A stretch of 64,000 nt of DNA. It comes from an uncultured Oscillospiraceae bacterium. Its GTDB lineage: Bacteria; Bacillota; Clostridia; Oscillospirales; Oscillospiraceae. This document shows positions 41,161 to 49,534 of this stretch, one piece after another. A program made the position numbers and the translations under genes. The first letter of the stretch is position 1. Each line of letters starts with the position of its first letter. The stretch is from assembly GCA_910579965.1 (NCBI GenBank), contig CAJTWF010000001.1, positions 21,728 to 85,727 on the forward strand. The letters run 5' to 3'. Below the pieces are notes generated by a model. That model was not told the origin of the DNA. It ran no database searches and saw only the letters and a program-made list of their open reading frames with translations.

Positions 41161-41931
41161 ATGGCCCAAACCATCGCGCTGGCCGGCAAGGGCGGCGTAG
41201 GCAAGACCACCATCTGCGGGATGCTCATCGAGTATCTGTGCGAGAAGAAGAACGGCGCTGTCCTGGCCGTGGACGCTGACGCCAACTCCAACCTCAACGA
41301 GGTGCTGGGGGTGGAGGTGGAGGACACCTTGGGGGATATCCGGGAGGATATGACCCGGGCGGAGATGGCCTCGGAGCAGGTCATCCCCACCGGCATGACC
41401 AAGGCGGATTACGCCGAGATGCGCTTCTCCGACGCGCTGACTGAGGCCGACGACTTTGACCTGCTGGTCATGGGCCGCACCCAGGGCAAGGGCTGCTACT
41501 GCTTTGTCAACGGCCTGCTCACCGCCCAGGTGTCCAAGTACGCCAAAAACTACCGCTATATTGTGGTGGACAACGAGGCCGGTCTGGAGCACCTGAGCCG
41601 GGGGGTTCTGCCCCAGGTGGACACCATCCTGCTGGTGAGCGACTGCTCCCGGCGGGGCGTCCAGGCCGCAGGCCGGCTCAGCGAGATGATCGTGGAGCTG
41701 AAGCTGGGCGCGAAGGAGGTGGGGCTCATCATCAACCGGGCCCCCGGCGGCCAGCTCAACCCCGGCATCCAGGAGGAGATCGACAGGTACGGCATGAAGC
41801 TCATGGGCGTGGTGCCCCACGACGACACGGTCTACGAGTACGACGCCGAGGGCAGGCCCTCCGTCACCGTGCCCGCGGACAGCCCGGTCAAGCAGGCGGT
41901 GCGCCGGATCTTTGACCAGCTCCGCCTGTGA
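41161..41931 (+). CDS. cooC: CooC-type nickel-insertion ATPase
   Basis: A 256-residue MinD/ArsA-like ATPase: Walker A AGKGGVGKTT (8-17), DADANSNLNEVLG, and the metal-binding CYC (C112, C114) after MGRTQGKG. It dimerises around nickel or zinc and helps load Ni into CODH or acetyl-CoA synthase (AcsF/CooC). Its catalytic targets acsA/acsB are not in the window. Confidence 0.93.
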   Translation: MAQTIALAGKGGVGKTTICGMLIEYLCEKKNGAVLAVDADANSNLNEVLGVEVEDTLGDIREDMTRAEMASEQVIPTGMTKADYAEMRFSDALTEADDFDLLVMGRTQGKGCYCFVNGLLTAQVSKYAKNYRYIVVDNEAGLEHLSRGVLPQVDTILLVSDCSRRGVQAAGRLSEMIVELKLGAKEVGLIINRAPGGQLNPGIQEEIDRYGMKLMGVVPHDDTVYEYDAEGRPSVTVPADSPVKQAVRRIFDQLRL

Positions 41932-41990
41932 GAACTCCTGACAAGCGCCCCCCTTCCCGATAAAATCTATGACGAAAGAGGAGCAGCAGT

Positions 41991-42893
41991 ATGCCAAATT
42001 CATCTGACCTTTCCCAGGGCGCGGCAGAGCGCGCCGGATATATCCACGGTCTGCCGGAGAGCACCCAGGCCGACTTCCTGTCCGGCCGCATGGGCTTTGC
42101 CATGGGCTTTGACAACACCAATCAGGTCATGGTGGACCTGTGGAGCGAGGGCTTCCAGCCCCGGGATATCTCCGCCGCCAGCGCCGCGGACGATCTGGGC
42201 CGGTACTGCCAGGCCCGGGAGCAGCTGGCCGCCCACATGCGCGAGCGGATTCTGGACGAGTACATCCAGTTCGGCTCCGCCCCGGCGGTGTGCGCCTGGT
42301 ATGACGCCGCCCTCTCCAGCCGCCGGGAGACCCTCATGGACCTGAGCGCCAAGGCGGTGGCCGTCCGGCGCGGCGCGCTGGACAACCCCGGCACCGGGTT
42401 CGTGGCCATGGACCGCTTCCTGCGGGATCCCCACCGCGTGGTGGTGGTGGAGGCCCACGAGATCGCCGGCAAGACCCCTGCGGACACGCCGGCCACCTTC
42501 GGCAGCCTGCGCATGAGCCCGGCGGCCAACGACTACGTCTGCGCCGTCACCGGCGAGACCAGCGACGTGTTCGTCAAGTTCGCCCTCAACAGCTGGGAGG
42601 ACATGGAGCTGGCCCTGGGCGTGGAGCTGCCCAAGATCCTCCGGGGCTGGCAGCGCTTCCGCCTGCCGGTGAAGCACCGCGTCCGCTCCCGGTACGACGC
42701 GGTGGGCATGGTGGGCACCCCTATTGAACACTGTGTCCACGCGTGGTATCAGCAGGAGCGGGCGCTGTGCGAGGCCAAGGGTCTGGTGCTGGCCCGGGAG
42801 ATCCAGTACCTGTCCGCCTTCAACCCCAACATCGTCATCGCCTTCTCTGAGAAGGGCCTGCAAAAGCTCTGGAAGAAGCTGGGTATTTCTTAA
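41991..42893 (+). CDS. hypothetical protein in the acs cluster, 300 residues
   Basis: A soluble alpha/beta-looking protein, with no signal peptide or membrane segment. It contains DPHRVVVVEAHEIAGKTPADTP and a two-Cys spacing (C at about 100 and 185). I do not recognise the family. It lies between cooC and acsD, all same strand, with GAGGAG upstream of ATG 41991, so a role in corrinoid or CODH/ACS function is implied by position only. Its TAA stop begins a GAGCCTGT repeat end. Confidence 0.75.
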   Translation: MPNSSDLSQGAAERAGYIHGLPESTQADFLSGRMGFAMGFDNTNQVMVDLWSEGFQPRDISAASAADDLGRYCQAREQLAAHMRERILDEYIQFGSAPAVCAWYDAALSSRRETLMDLSAKAVAVRRGALDNPGTGFVAMDRFLRDPHRVVVVEAHEIAGKTPADTPATFGSLRMSPAANDYVCAVTGETSDVFVKFALNSWEDMELALGVELPKILRGWQRFRLPVKHRVRSRYDAVGMVGTPIEHCVHAWYQQERALCEAKGLVLAREIQYLSAFNPNIVIAFSEKGLQKLWKKLGIS

Positions 42894-42915
42894 GAGCCTG
42901 TCAGCATCATCGGAA
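42891..42915 (+). repeat. solo GAGCCTGT repeat end on a stop codon
   Basis: TAAGAGCCTGTCAGCATC starts with the TAA stop of the preceding gene and matches the element ends at 1.25 kb (GAGCCTGTTTAGCATC) and 37.3 kb. No inverted partner is found before acsD. Confidence 0.5.
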
Positions 42916-42958
42916 AACCATATAAAGAGCCACAACATAACGAAGGGAGACAACCAAC

Positions 42959-43897
42959 ATGCCATTTGCCAAGAAGCCCCAGGTATTCAGCGCCAAGATC
43001 AACGAGCTGACGCTGGGCACCGGAGACAAGGCCGTCGTCCTGGGCGGCCAGAACGTCTTCAATCTCTACACCTTTGACGCGCCCATCGCCAATCGCCCCA
43101 AGATCGGCATCGACGTGTCCGATGATCCCGAGCAGCCCTGCGAGGGCCTGACCGCCTTCTACGCCGGCTGCGAGACCCTGGCGGACCGGGCCAAGAAGGC
43201 CGCCGCCCTGCCGGAGGCGGATTTCGTGTGCATCCGCTTTGACCTGGCGGACCCCAACGGCGCCAACAAGTCCATTGAGGACTGCGTGGCCGACGCCAAG
43301 GCTGTGGCCGAGGCCGTTGACAAGCCCATTGTGGTGGCCGGCTGCAAGAACAGCGAGAAGGACGCGGACCTGTTCGGCAAGATCTCCGAGGCCCTCCAGG
43401 GCAAAAACATCCTGGTCCTCTCCGCCAAGGAGGAGAACTACAAGGGCGTGGCCGCCGGCGCGGGCATGGCCTACGGCCAGAAGGTGGGCGCCGAGTCCGC
43501 CGTGGACATCAACCTGGCCAAGCAGCTCAACGTGCTCATCACCCAGATGGGCGTGGACGGCAAGAACGTGGCCATGAACGTGGGCTCCGCCGCCGCGGGC
43601 TACGGCTTTGAGTACGTGGTCTCCACCCTGGAGCGGGTGAAGGCCGCCGCCCTGAGCCAGAACGACAACACCCTCCAGATGCCCATCATCACCCCTGTTG
43701 GCGTGGAGACCTGGGGCGTGAAGGAGTCCACCGCCCCCGAGAGCGAGAACCCCGGCTGGGGCAGCGCCGAGGAGCGGGGCATCGACATGGAGGTGGAGAC
43801 TGCCGCCGCCTGCCTGGCCTACGGCAGCGACGCCGTCATCCTCAAGCACCCCGCATCTATTGAGAGCACCGCGCGGCTGGTTGCCGCGCTCATGTAA
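42959..43897 (+). CDS. acsD: corrinoid iron-sulfur protein small subunit (AcsD, CdhD-like)
   Basis: A 312-residue TIM-barrel subunit, with NVFNLYTFDAPIANRPKIGIDVSD, ITQMGVDGKNVAMNVGSAAAGYGFEYV and DAVILKHP, diagnostic of the CdhD/AcsD family. It pairs with the large subunit to hold the cobamide that carries the methyl group to acetyl-CoA synthase. 14 nt before the acsC-acsE fusion. Confidence 0.95.
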   Translation: MPFAKKPQVFSAKINELTLGTGDKAVVLGGQNVFNLYTFDAPIANRPKIGIDVSDDPEQPCEGLTAFYAGCETLADRAKKAAALPEADFVCIRFDLADPNGANKSIEDCVADAKAVAEAVDKPIVVAGCKNSEKDADLFGKISEALQGKNILVLSAKEENYKGVAAGAGMAYGQKVGAESAVDINLAKQLNVLITQMGVDGKNVAMNVGSAAAGYGFEYVVSTLERVKAAALSQNDNTLQMPIITPVGVETWGVKESTAPESENPGWGSAEERGIDMEVETAAACLAYGSDAVILKHPASIESTARLVAALM

Positions 43898-43911
43898 GGA
43901 GGGCCGGAACC

Positions 43912-46194
43912 ATGGCACTGAAAGGTCTTGACATTTTTAAGCTCACCCCCAAAACCAACTGCAAGGACTGCGGCAACCCCACCTGCATGGCCTTCGCCAT
44001 GAAGGTGGCCTCCGGCGCGCTCCCCATTGAGAAGTGCCCCCACATGTCTGCGGAGGCCCTCTCCACCCTCTCCGAGGCCACCGCGCCCCCCATGAAGAGC
44101 TTCAAGGTGGGCGAGCTGGGCCTGGGCGGCGAGACTGTGCTCAGCCGCCACGAGAAGACCCTGGTCAGCAAGACCCTGTACGCCGTCCAGGTCTGCGACT
44201 GCATGGACAGCGCCAAGCAGGACGCGGTGCTGGCCTCCATCCCCGCCGTGGACTACGAGCGCATCAGCGAGCGGATGTACGTGGAGATGGTCTACGTGCG
44301 CCACAGCAATGACAAGGCCCCCGCGGACTACGCCGCCCTGGTCTCCAAGGCCAAGGCCCTGGGCCGTCCCATGGTCCTCAGCTGCACCGACGTGGAGGCC
44401 ATGAAGGCCGGCGTGGAGGCCGCCGCGGGCTGCGACATCATTGTCAACGGCGCCACCCCCGACAATTTCGCCGGCATGAGCGCCGTGGCCGCCGGGGCCA
44501 AGGCCCTGCTGGGCGTCCGCGCCGACAGCCTGGAGGCCCTCCACGAGGTGGTGGAGAAGCTGGAGGCCGCCGGCAACAAGAACCTCATTCTGGACGTGGG
44601 CGAGGCCAGCGTGAAGGACGCCTACGCCAATGCCGTCCAGATCCGCCGCGCCGCCCTGAAGGACGGCGACCGGACCTTCGGCTATCCCTCCATCGTCAAC
44701 GTGGCCGCTCTGTCGGGCGGGGACGCCCACCTGGAGGCCGGCCTGCTGAGCCTGTTCACCTGCAAGTACGGCTCCATCGTGGTCTGCTCCGAGATGACCT
44801 ACGCCAAGGCCCTGCCCCTGTACGGCCTGCGCCAGAACATCTTCACGGACCCCCAGAAGCCCATGAAGGTGGCTCCCGGCATCTATCCCATCAACGGCGC
44901 GGACGAGAACAGCCCCTGCTGCCTGACCGTGGACTTCGCCCTGACCTACTTCCTGGTCTCCGGCGAGATCGAGCGCAGCAAGATGCCTGTGAACCTGCTG
45001 ATTACCGACGCCTCCGGCATGTCCGTGCTCACCGCCTGGGCGGCCGGCAAGTTCTCCAGCTCCTCCATCAAGAAGTTCTTTGACGAGTTCGACGTGGCGG
45101 GCAAGATCAAGAACCGCGCCCTCATCATCCCCGGCAAGGTGGCTGTCATGAAGGGCGAGATCCAGGATAAGCTGCCCGATTGGAGCGTCATCGTGGGCAC
45201 CACCGAGGCCGTGCAGCTGGTGAAGTACCTGCGGGACGAGGAGTGGAAGAAGAGCTGCACCGCCAAGAGCGCCGCCCCCGCCGCCGGCGAGGCCGCCGCG
45301 GAGCCCGCTCCCGCGCCCAAGAAGGTCCTGCCCGCGCCCCCCATCGTGGTCACCGGCCCCTACATGATCGACGACAAGCCTGTTACTTACAAGGGCCACG
45401 ATCCCAACGCCCAGACCTTCGTCACCATCGGCGAGCGGATCCACTGCATCTCCCCCGCCATCCGCAAGGCCATGGACAGCTATGACGAGGCCCCCATCCT
45501 CAAGCGGGCCGCCGAGCAGATCGCCGCCGGCGCCACCTACCTGGATGTGAACATCGGGCCTGCGGAGTCCAACGGCCCCGAGCTGATGCAGTGGGCGGTC
45601 CAGCTGCTCCAGCAGAACTTCAACAACGTGCCCCTGGCCCTGGACACCGCCAACCAGAAGGCCATCGAGGCGGGCATCAAGGTCTACAACCGCACCAACG
45701 GCAAGCCCATCGTCAACTCCGCCGACGCGGGCAGCCGCATCAGCAACATCGACCTGGCCGCGGCCAACGACGCCATTGTCATCGCCCTGTGCTCCGCCGA
45801 CGGCATTGCCAAGGACAACGAGGAGCGGATGATGCACTGCCACAACATGCTCGAGCGGGGCCTGCACCTGGGCATGGAGAGCGACGACCTGTGGTTTGAC
45901 CCCCTGTTCCTGGTCATCAAGGGCATGCAGGACAAGCAGATGGACGTGCTCAACGCCATCCGGGCCTTCTCCGAGGAGGGCCTCAAGTCCACCGGCGGCC
46001 TGAGCAACAACTCCAACGGTATGCCCAAGCACATCCGTCCCATCATGGACGCGGCGATGGTGGGCATGGCTATGACCATGGGCCTGACCTCCGCCATTGT
46101 CAACCCCTGCGACCAGCGCCTGATGGAGACCATCAAGAGCTGCGACATCATCAAGAACCACAACCTGTACGCCGATTCCTATCTGGAGATCTAA
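43912..46194 (+). CDS. AcsC-AcsE fusion: corrinoid protein large subunit + methyl-THF methyltransferase
   Basis: 760 residues. Residues 1 to about 445 are AcsC: the N-terminal [4Fe-4S] motif C17, C20, C25, C42 (NCKDCGNPTCMAF...KCPHM), TIM barrel, and a C-terminal corrinoid-binding domain (GTTEAVQLVKYLRDEEW). An Ala/Pro-rich linker (about 448-478) follows, then residues about 490-760 match AcsE/MeTr: VTIGERIHCI, YLDVNIGPAES, LALDTANQKAIEAGI, NSADA, and GLSNNSNG carrying the proton-relay Asn. It should move the methyl group from methyl-THF to cobalamin within one chain. In model acetogens these are separate genes. AAGGAGG before ATG 43912. Confidence 0.93.
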   Translation: MALKGLDIFKLTPKTNCKDCGNPTCMAFAMKVASGALPIEKCPHMSAEALSTLSEATAPPMKSFKVGELGLGGETVLSRHEKTLVSKTLYAVQVCDCMDSAKQDAVLASIPAVDYERISERMYVEMVYVRHSNDKAPADYAALVSKAKALGRPMVLSCTDVEAMKAGVEAAAGCDIIVNGATPDNFAGMSAVAAGAKALLGVRADSLEALHEVVEKLEAAGNKNLILDVGEASVKDAYANAVQIRRAALKDGDRTFGYPSIVNVAALSGGDAHLEAGLLSLFTCKYGSIVVCSEMTYAKALPLYGLRQNIFTDPQKPMKVAPGIYPINGADENSPCCLTVDFALTYFLVSGEIERSKMPVNLLITDASGMSVLTAWAAGKFSSSSIKKFFDEFDVAGKIKNRALIIPGKVAVMKGEIQDKLPDWSVIVGTTEAVQLVKYLRDEEWKKSCTAKSAAPAAGEAAAEPAPAPKKVLPAPPIVVTGPYMIDDKPVTYKGHDPNAQTFVTIGERIHCISPAIRKAMDSYDEAPILKRAAEQIAAGATYLDVNIGPAESNGPELMQWAVQLLQQNFNNVPLALDTANQKAIEAGIKVYNRTNGKPIVNSADAGSRISNIDLAAANDAIVIALCSADGIAKDNEERMMHCHNMLERGLHLGMESDDLWFDPLFLVIKGMQDKQMDVLNAIRAFSEEGLKSTGGLSNNSNGMPKHIRPIMDAAMVGMAMTMGLTSAIVNPCDQRLMETIKSCDIIKNHNLYADSYLEI

Positions 46195-46263
46195 GTCAGG
46201 GACAGCCAGCCCCCGCCTGCCCGTCGCAGGCGGGGGCGCACATACATAGAGGAGGATATTTTC

Positions 46264-47403
46264 ATGATTATACAGAGCGGACTTGTCCACGACGGCGTCA
46301 ACCCCACCCCCTATGAGGCGGACATCGCCATCCGGGACGGAGTGATCGCGGCCATCGGCCCCCACCTGGACCCCCAGCCCGGCGAGGAGGTCATCAGCGC
46401 CGCCGGGAAGCGGGTCTACCCCGGCTTTGTGGACGCCCACACCCACCTGGGCCTGGACGGCTACGGGGTCAGCGGTCTGGCGGGGCACGACTACAACGAG
46501 ATGGGGGACATCGTCTGCCCCCAGCTGCGGGGCATTGACGGCTTCAATCCCCAGGACAAGTCCGTAGCCATGGCTCTGGCCGGCGGCGTGACCACCGTGG
46601 GCACGGGCCCGGGCAGCGCCAACGTGCTGGGCGGCACCTTCTTCGCTGTGAAGACCTGGGGCAGCTGCGTGGACGACATGGTGGTCCGGGAGCCGGTGGC
46701 CATGAAGTGCGCCTTCGGGGAGAACCCCAAGCGGTGCTACGAGGACAAGGGGGATTCCTCCCGCATGACCACCGCCGCCAAGCTGCGGGAGATGCTCTTC
46801 CGGGCAAAGGAGTACCTGGAGGAGAAGGAGGAGGGGGCCAAGCGGCCCAAGTTCGACATGAAGCTGGAGGCCCTGGCGCCGGTGCTCCGGGGGGAGATCC
46901 CCCTCAAGGCCCACGCCCACCGGGCGGACGACATCTGCACCGCCATCCGCATTGCCAGGGAGTTCGGCGTGAAGCTGACCCTGGAGCACTGCACGGAGGG
47001 CCACCTGATCGTGGAGGAGCTGAAGCGGGCCGGCTGTCCCGTGGCCGTGGGGCCCACCCTCACCCACGCCAGCAAGTATGAGCTGGTGAACAAGACCTTC
47101 GCCACCCCCGGCATCCTGGCCCGGGCGGGCCTGCAGGTGAGCATCATCACCGATCACAGCGTCATCCCCCAGCACTACCTGCCCCTGTGCGCGGGTCTGG
47201 CGGTCAAGGCGGGCATGGACCCCTTCGCCGCCCTCCAGGCCATCACCATCAACCCCGCCCGGCACCTGGGCGTGTCGGACCGGGTGGGCTCCCTGGAGGT
47301 GGGCAAGGACGGCGACGTGGTCATTGCCAGCGGCGATCCCATGGTCAGCGACTCCCAGGTGGAGGCCGTGGTGGTCAACGGCAGGCTGGCGGCAGGGAAA
47401 TAG
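46264..47403 (+). CDS. amidohydrolase (imidazolonepropionase-like)
   Basis: A 379-residue TIM-barrel metal hydrolase: PGFVDAHTHLGLDG (metal HxH), the KAHAHRADD and LEHCTEGH histidines, and TDHS with the catalytic Asp. The C-terminal beta sandwich (GKDGDVVIASGDP, VVVNGRL) is typical. The substrate is unknown. GAGGAGG precedes ATG 46264; it follows acsCE by 69 nt with a small hairpin (CCCGCCTG/CAGGCGGG) in between. Whether it belongs to the acetyl-CoA pathway is unclear. Confidence 0.88.
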   Translation: MIIQSGLVHDGVNPTPYEADIAIRDGVIAAIGPHLDPQPGEEVISAAGKRVYPGFVDAHTHLGLDGYGVSGLAGHDYNEMGDIVCPQLRGIDGFNPQDKSVAMALAGGVTTVGTGPGSANVLGGTFFAVKTWGSCVDDMVVREPVAMKCAFGENPKRCYEDKGDSSRMTTAAKLREMLFRAKEYLEEKEEGAKRPKFDMKLEALAPVLRGEIPLKAHAHRADDICTAIRIAREFGVKLTLEHCTEGHLIVEELKRAGCPVAVGPTLTHASKYELVNKTFATPGILARAGLQVSIITDHSVIPQHYLPLCAGLAVKAGMDPFAALQAITINPARHLGVSDRVGSLEVGKDGDVVIASGDPMVSDSQVEAVVVNGRLAAGK

Positions 47404-47436
47404 GCCGCTGCCTGCGGAGAAAAAAGCAAAAAAACG

Positions 47437-47465
47437 TTTACAGCCCCATGTGGATATGCTATAAT
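47437..47465 (+). promoter_or_regulatory. promoter of queT
   Basis: TTTACA (47437-47442) and TATAAT (47460-47465), spacer 17 bp. Confidence 0.85.
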
Positions 47466-47471
47466 CCATTT

Positions 47472-47578
47472 TGACTGGTTTCCACACCCAGTCCAAGCGC
47501 CGGCAGTTTCCTGCCGGCGTTCGTTCGGCGGCAGCGGGTTCCCGCTCCCGGGGCCGGCCGTTCTCTAAACAAAAAATG
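47472..47578 (+). ncRNA. probable preQ1 riboswitch upstream of queT
   Basis: The transcript should begin right at a stem GACTGG...CCCAGTC with a short loop TTTCCACA, close to the GG-UUC-ACCC core of preQ1-I aptamers. It is followed by GC stems (GCCGGCAG/CTGCCGGC and GCGGG/CCCGC) and an A-rich strand next to the SD (AAACAAAAAATGGAGG). The extra stems would fit a preQ1-III-like or type III form. The class is tentative; the queT gene context supports it. Confidence 0.5.
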
Positions 47579-47590
47579 GAGGCAAACCAC

Positions 47591-48097
47591 ATGAAAAACA
47601 CTTCTCTGCGCGACATCGTCTTCTCGGCCCTGGTAGGGGCGCTGTACGTCGTCCTCTGCTATTTCGGCAACATCTTCGGCCTGAATTTCGGCGTGATCCA
47701 GTGCCGGTTCGCCGAGGCCCTCACCGTGCTGCCCTTCCTGTGCCCCGCCACCGCCTGGGGCCTCTTTGCCGGGTGCATCCTATCCAACCTTCTCAGCCCC
47801 TACGGCCTGCCGGATCTGATCTTCGGCTCCCTGGCCACCCTGCTGGCCGGGCTTCTCACCGCCCGGTGCCGGAGCAAATGGCTGGCCCCCCTGCCCCCGG
47901 TGCTCCTCAACGGCCTGATCGTGGGCGCGCTGCTGGCCTGGTATGAGACCGGATTCACCGCCGCCTTCCCGGGCGTGTTCCTCTTCAACGCCCTCTCCGT
48001 GGGGATCTCGGAGCTGCTGGTGTGCTGTATTCTGGGCCTTCCCCTGCTGGCTGTGCTGACAAAGACCGGGATTTTTTCAAAACAGGTGGTCCAGTAG
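47591..48097 (+). CDS. queT: QueT family queuosine-precursor transporter
   Basis: A 168-residue integral membrane protein with about five hydrophobic segments (DIVFSALVGALYVVLCYFGNIFGLNFGVIQCRFAEALTVLPF). This matches QueT (DUF988), the substrate-binding S component of an ECF transporter for queuosine precursors. ATG 47591 with GGAGG 8 nt upstream; longer frame is rejected. Its TAG stop begins a MITE-end repeat. Confidence 0.9.
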   Translation: MKNTSLRDIVFSALVGALYVVLCYFGNIFGLNFGVIQCRFAEALTVLPFLCPATAWGLFAGCILSNLLSPYGLPDLIFGSLATLLAGLLTARCRSKWLAPLPPVLLNGLIVGALLAWYETGFTAAFPGVFLFNALSVGISELLVCCILGLPLLAVLTKTGIFSKQVVQ

Positions 48098-48134
48098 GAC
48101 ACGTTTGAAAATTGTCAGCACGCCCAAACGGCGG
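48095..48134 (+). repeat. solo MITE end on the queT stop codon
   Basis: TAGGACACGTTTGAAAATTG and then TCAGCACGCCCAAACGGCGG resemble the left end of the intact element at 62832 (shared GAAAATTGTCANCACGCCC). The first TAG is the queT stop. No second end nearby. Confidence 0.6.
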
Positions 48135-48163
48135 TAATTTTTCCGAAAAATCGGGGAAATCCC

Positions 48164-48191
48164 TTGACTTTTCCGAAATATACAGTATACT
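48164..48191 (+). promoter_or_regulatory. promoter of rpsF-ssb-rpsR
   Basis: TTGACT (48164-48169) and TATACT (48186-48191), spacer 16 bp. Confidence 0.65.
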
Positions 48192-48270
48192 TATATAGCT
48201 TGCGTATTTGCGGGCATATCCTTGCTCCCACCGGAGAGTGGGGGCCATTCGTCCAAAAGGAGGTGCAACC

Positions 48271-48567
48271 ATGGCAAAGATCACCGAAAACTACGAGGTC
48301 GTGTATATCATTGATCCCGCCCTGGGCGAGGAGGCTGTTGCCGCTACGGTCGAGAAGTTCAAGACCCTGGCTGAGCAGCACAGCTCCGTTGTCGAGGTGG
48401 AGGAGTGGGGCAAGCGCAGACTGGCCTACGCGATTGATTACAAGACCGAGGGCCACTATGTCCTCATGTCCTTTACCAGTGATTCCGCGTTCCCCAAGGA
48501 GCTGGACCGTGTGCTGGGCATTACCGACGGCATTCTGCGCTCCATGATCGTCTGCAAGGGCGCGTAA
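48271..48567 (+). CDS. rpsF: 30S ribosomal protein S6
   Basis: A 98-residue S6: NYEVVYIIDPALGEEAVAATVEKF, WGKRRLAYAIDYKTEGHYVL. It binds 16S rRNA with S18. AAAAGGAGG precedes ATG 48271. First gene of the classic rpsF-ssb-rpsR operon. Confidence 0.96.
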   Translation: MAKITENYEVVYIIDPALGEEAVAATVEKFKTLAEQHSSVVEVEEWGKRRLAYAIDYKTEGHYVLMSFTSDSAFPKELDRVLGITDGILRSMIVCKGA

Positions 48568-48582
48568 CAGGAGGGGTGCCAG

Positions 48583-49101
48583 ATGCTCAATCGCATTGTC
48601 ATTATGGGCCGCCTGGTGCGGGACCCGGAGCTGCGCACCACGCAGACCGGCATCTCCGTGACCAGCTTCACTATGGCGGTAGACCGTGACTTCAAAAACA
48701 AGGACACCAACGAGAAGAACACCGATTTCATTGACGTGGTCGCTTGGCGGCAGACGGCGGAGTTCGTCTGTAAGTATATGACCAAGGGCCGCATGGCCGT
48801 GGTGGAGGGCCGGCTCCAGATCCGCGATTGGAAGGATCGGGATGGCAACAACCGCCGCAGCGCCGAGGTGGTGGCGGACAACGTCTACTTTGGCGACAGC
48901 AAGCGGGACAGCGGCGGCGACAGCTACGGCTCCCCCCCGCCCTACGGTACGCCCGCCGCCGCCCCCTATGGCGGCGGACAGAGCGCCTACGGCGGCGAGA
49001 GCCAGGGGGCCTTCGGCGGCGGCTACGGCGCGCCTACGGCAGACGGCCCCGGATTTGAGGCGATTATCGCCAATCAGGAGGACGGCGACGTGCCGTTCTA
49101 A
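48583..49101 (+). CDS. ssb: single-stranded DNA-binding protein
   Basis: A 172-residue SSB: OB fold (MLNRIVIMGRLVRDPELRTTQTG, TDFIDVVAWRQTAEFVCKYMTKG), a Gly/Tyr/Ala-rich flexible linker from about residue 108, and the conserved acidic tip EDGDVPF that recruits partners. 15 nt after rpsF. Confidence 0.96.
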   Translation: MLNRIVIMGRLVRDPELRTTQTGISVTSFTMAVDRDFKNKDTNEKNTDFIDVVAWRQTAEFVCKYMTKGRMAVVEGRLQIRDWKDRDGNNRRSAEVVADNVYFGDSKRDSGGDSYGSPPPYGTPAAAPYGGGQSAYGGESQGAFGGGYGAPTADGPGFEAIIANQEDGDVPF

Positions 49102-49164
49102 ACCGGGCTCACGGCCCTGAACGGCGGTTCTGACCGCCATATTCTGACAGGAGGAAATAGTACC

Positions 49165-49419
49165 ATGGCTATGGAACGTGAAAATAGACCTGCCCGCTCC
49201 GGCGCTCCCCGGAAGCGGAAGAAGGTCTGCCAGTTCTGCGTGGATAAGTGCGAGTATATCGACTACAAGGATGCGGCCAAGCTGCGCCGCTTCATCTCCG
49301 AGCGCTCCAAGATCCTGCCCCGCAGAACCACCGGCACTTGCGCCATGCACCAGCGCCAGCTGACGGACGCCATCAAGCGGGCCCGCCAGATCGCTCTGCT
49401 GCCCTACGTGACCGAGTAA
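49165..49419 (+). CDS. rpsR: 30S ribosomal protein S18
   Basis: An 84-residue basic protein with KKVCQFCVDKCEYIDYKD and RRTTGTCAMHQRQL, the four-Cys zinc-type bS18, and LRRFISERSKILPRR. GAGGAAA SD. Ends the operon before a terminator. Confidence 0.96.
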   Translation: MAMERENRPARSGAPRKRKKVCQFCVDKCEYIDYKDAAKLRRFISERSKILPRRTTGTCAMHQRQLTDAIKRARQIALLPYVTE

Positions 49420-49443
49420 GACGCCCAGACGGGCGCTGCAAAG

Positions 49444-49476
49444 CAGCGGCATGATGAACCCATCATGCCGCTGTTT
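49444..49476 (+). terminator. terminator after rpsR
   Basis: A 13-bp perfect stem (49444-49456 with 49461-49473), loop AACC, then TTT. Confidence 0.8.
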
Positions 49477-49534
49477 CGCATATCCGGCGATATCGCTGTT
49501 ACACTTGATAAGAGGGAAAAGGAGGCCCAACGCG

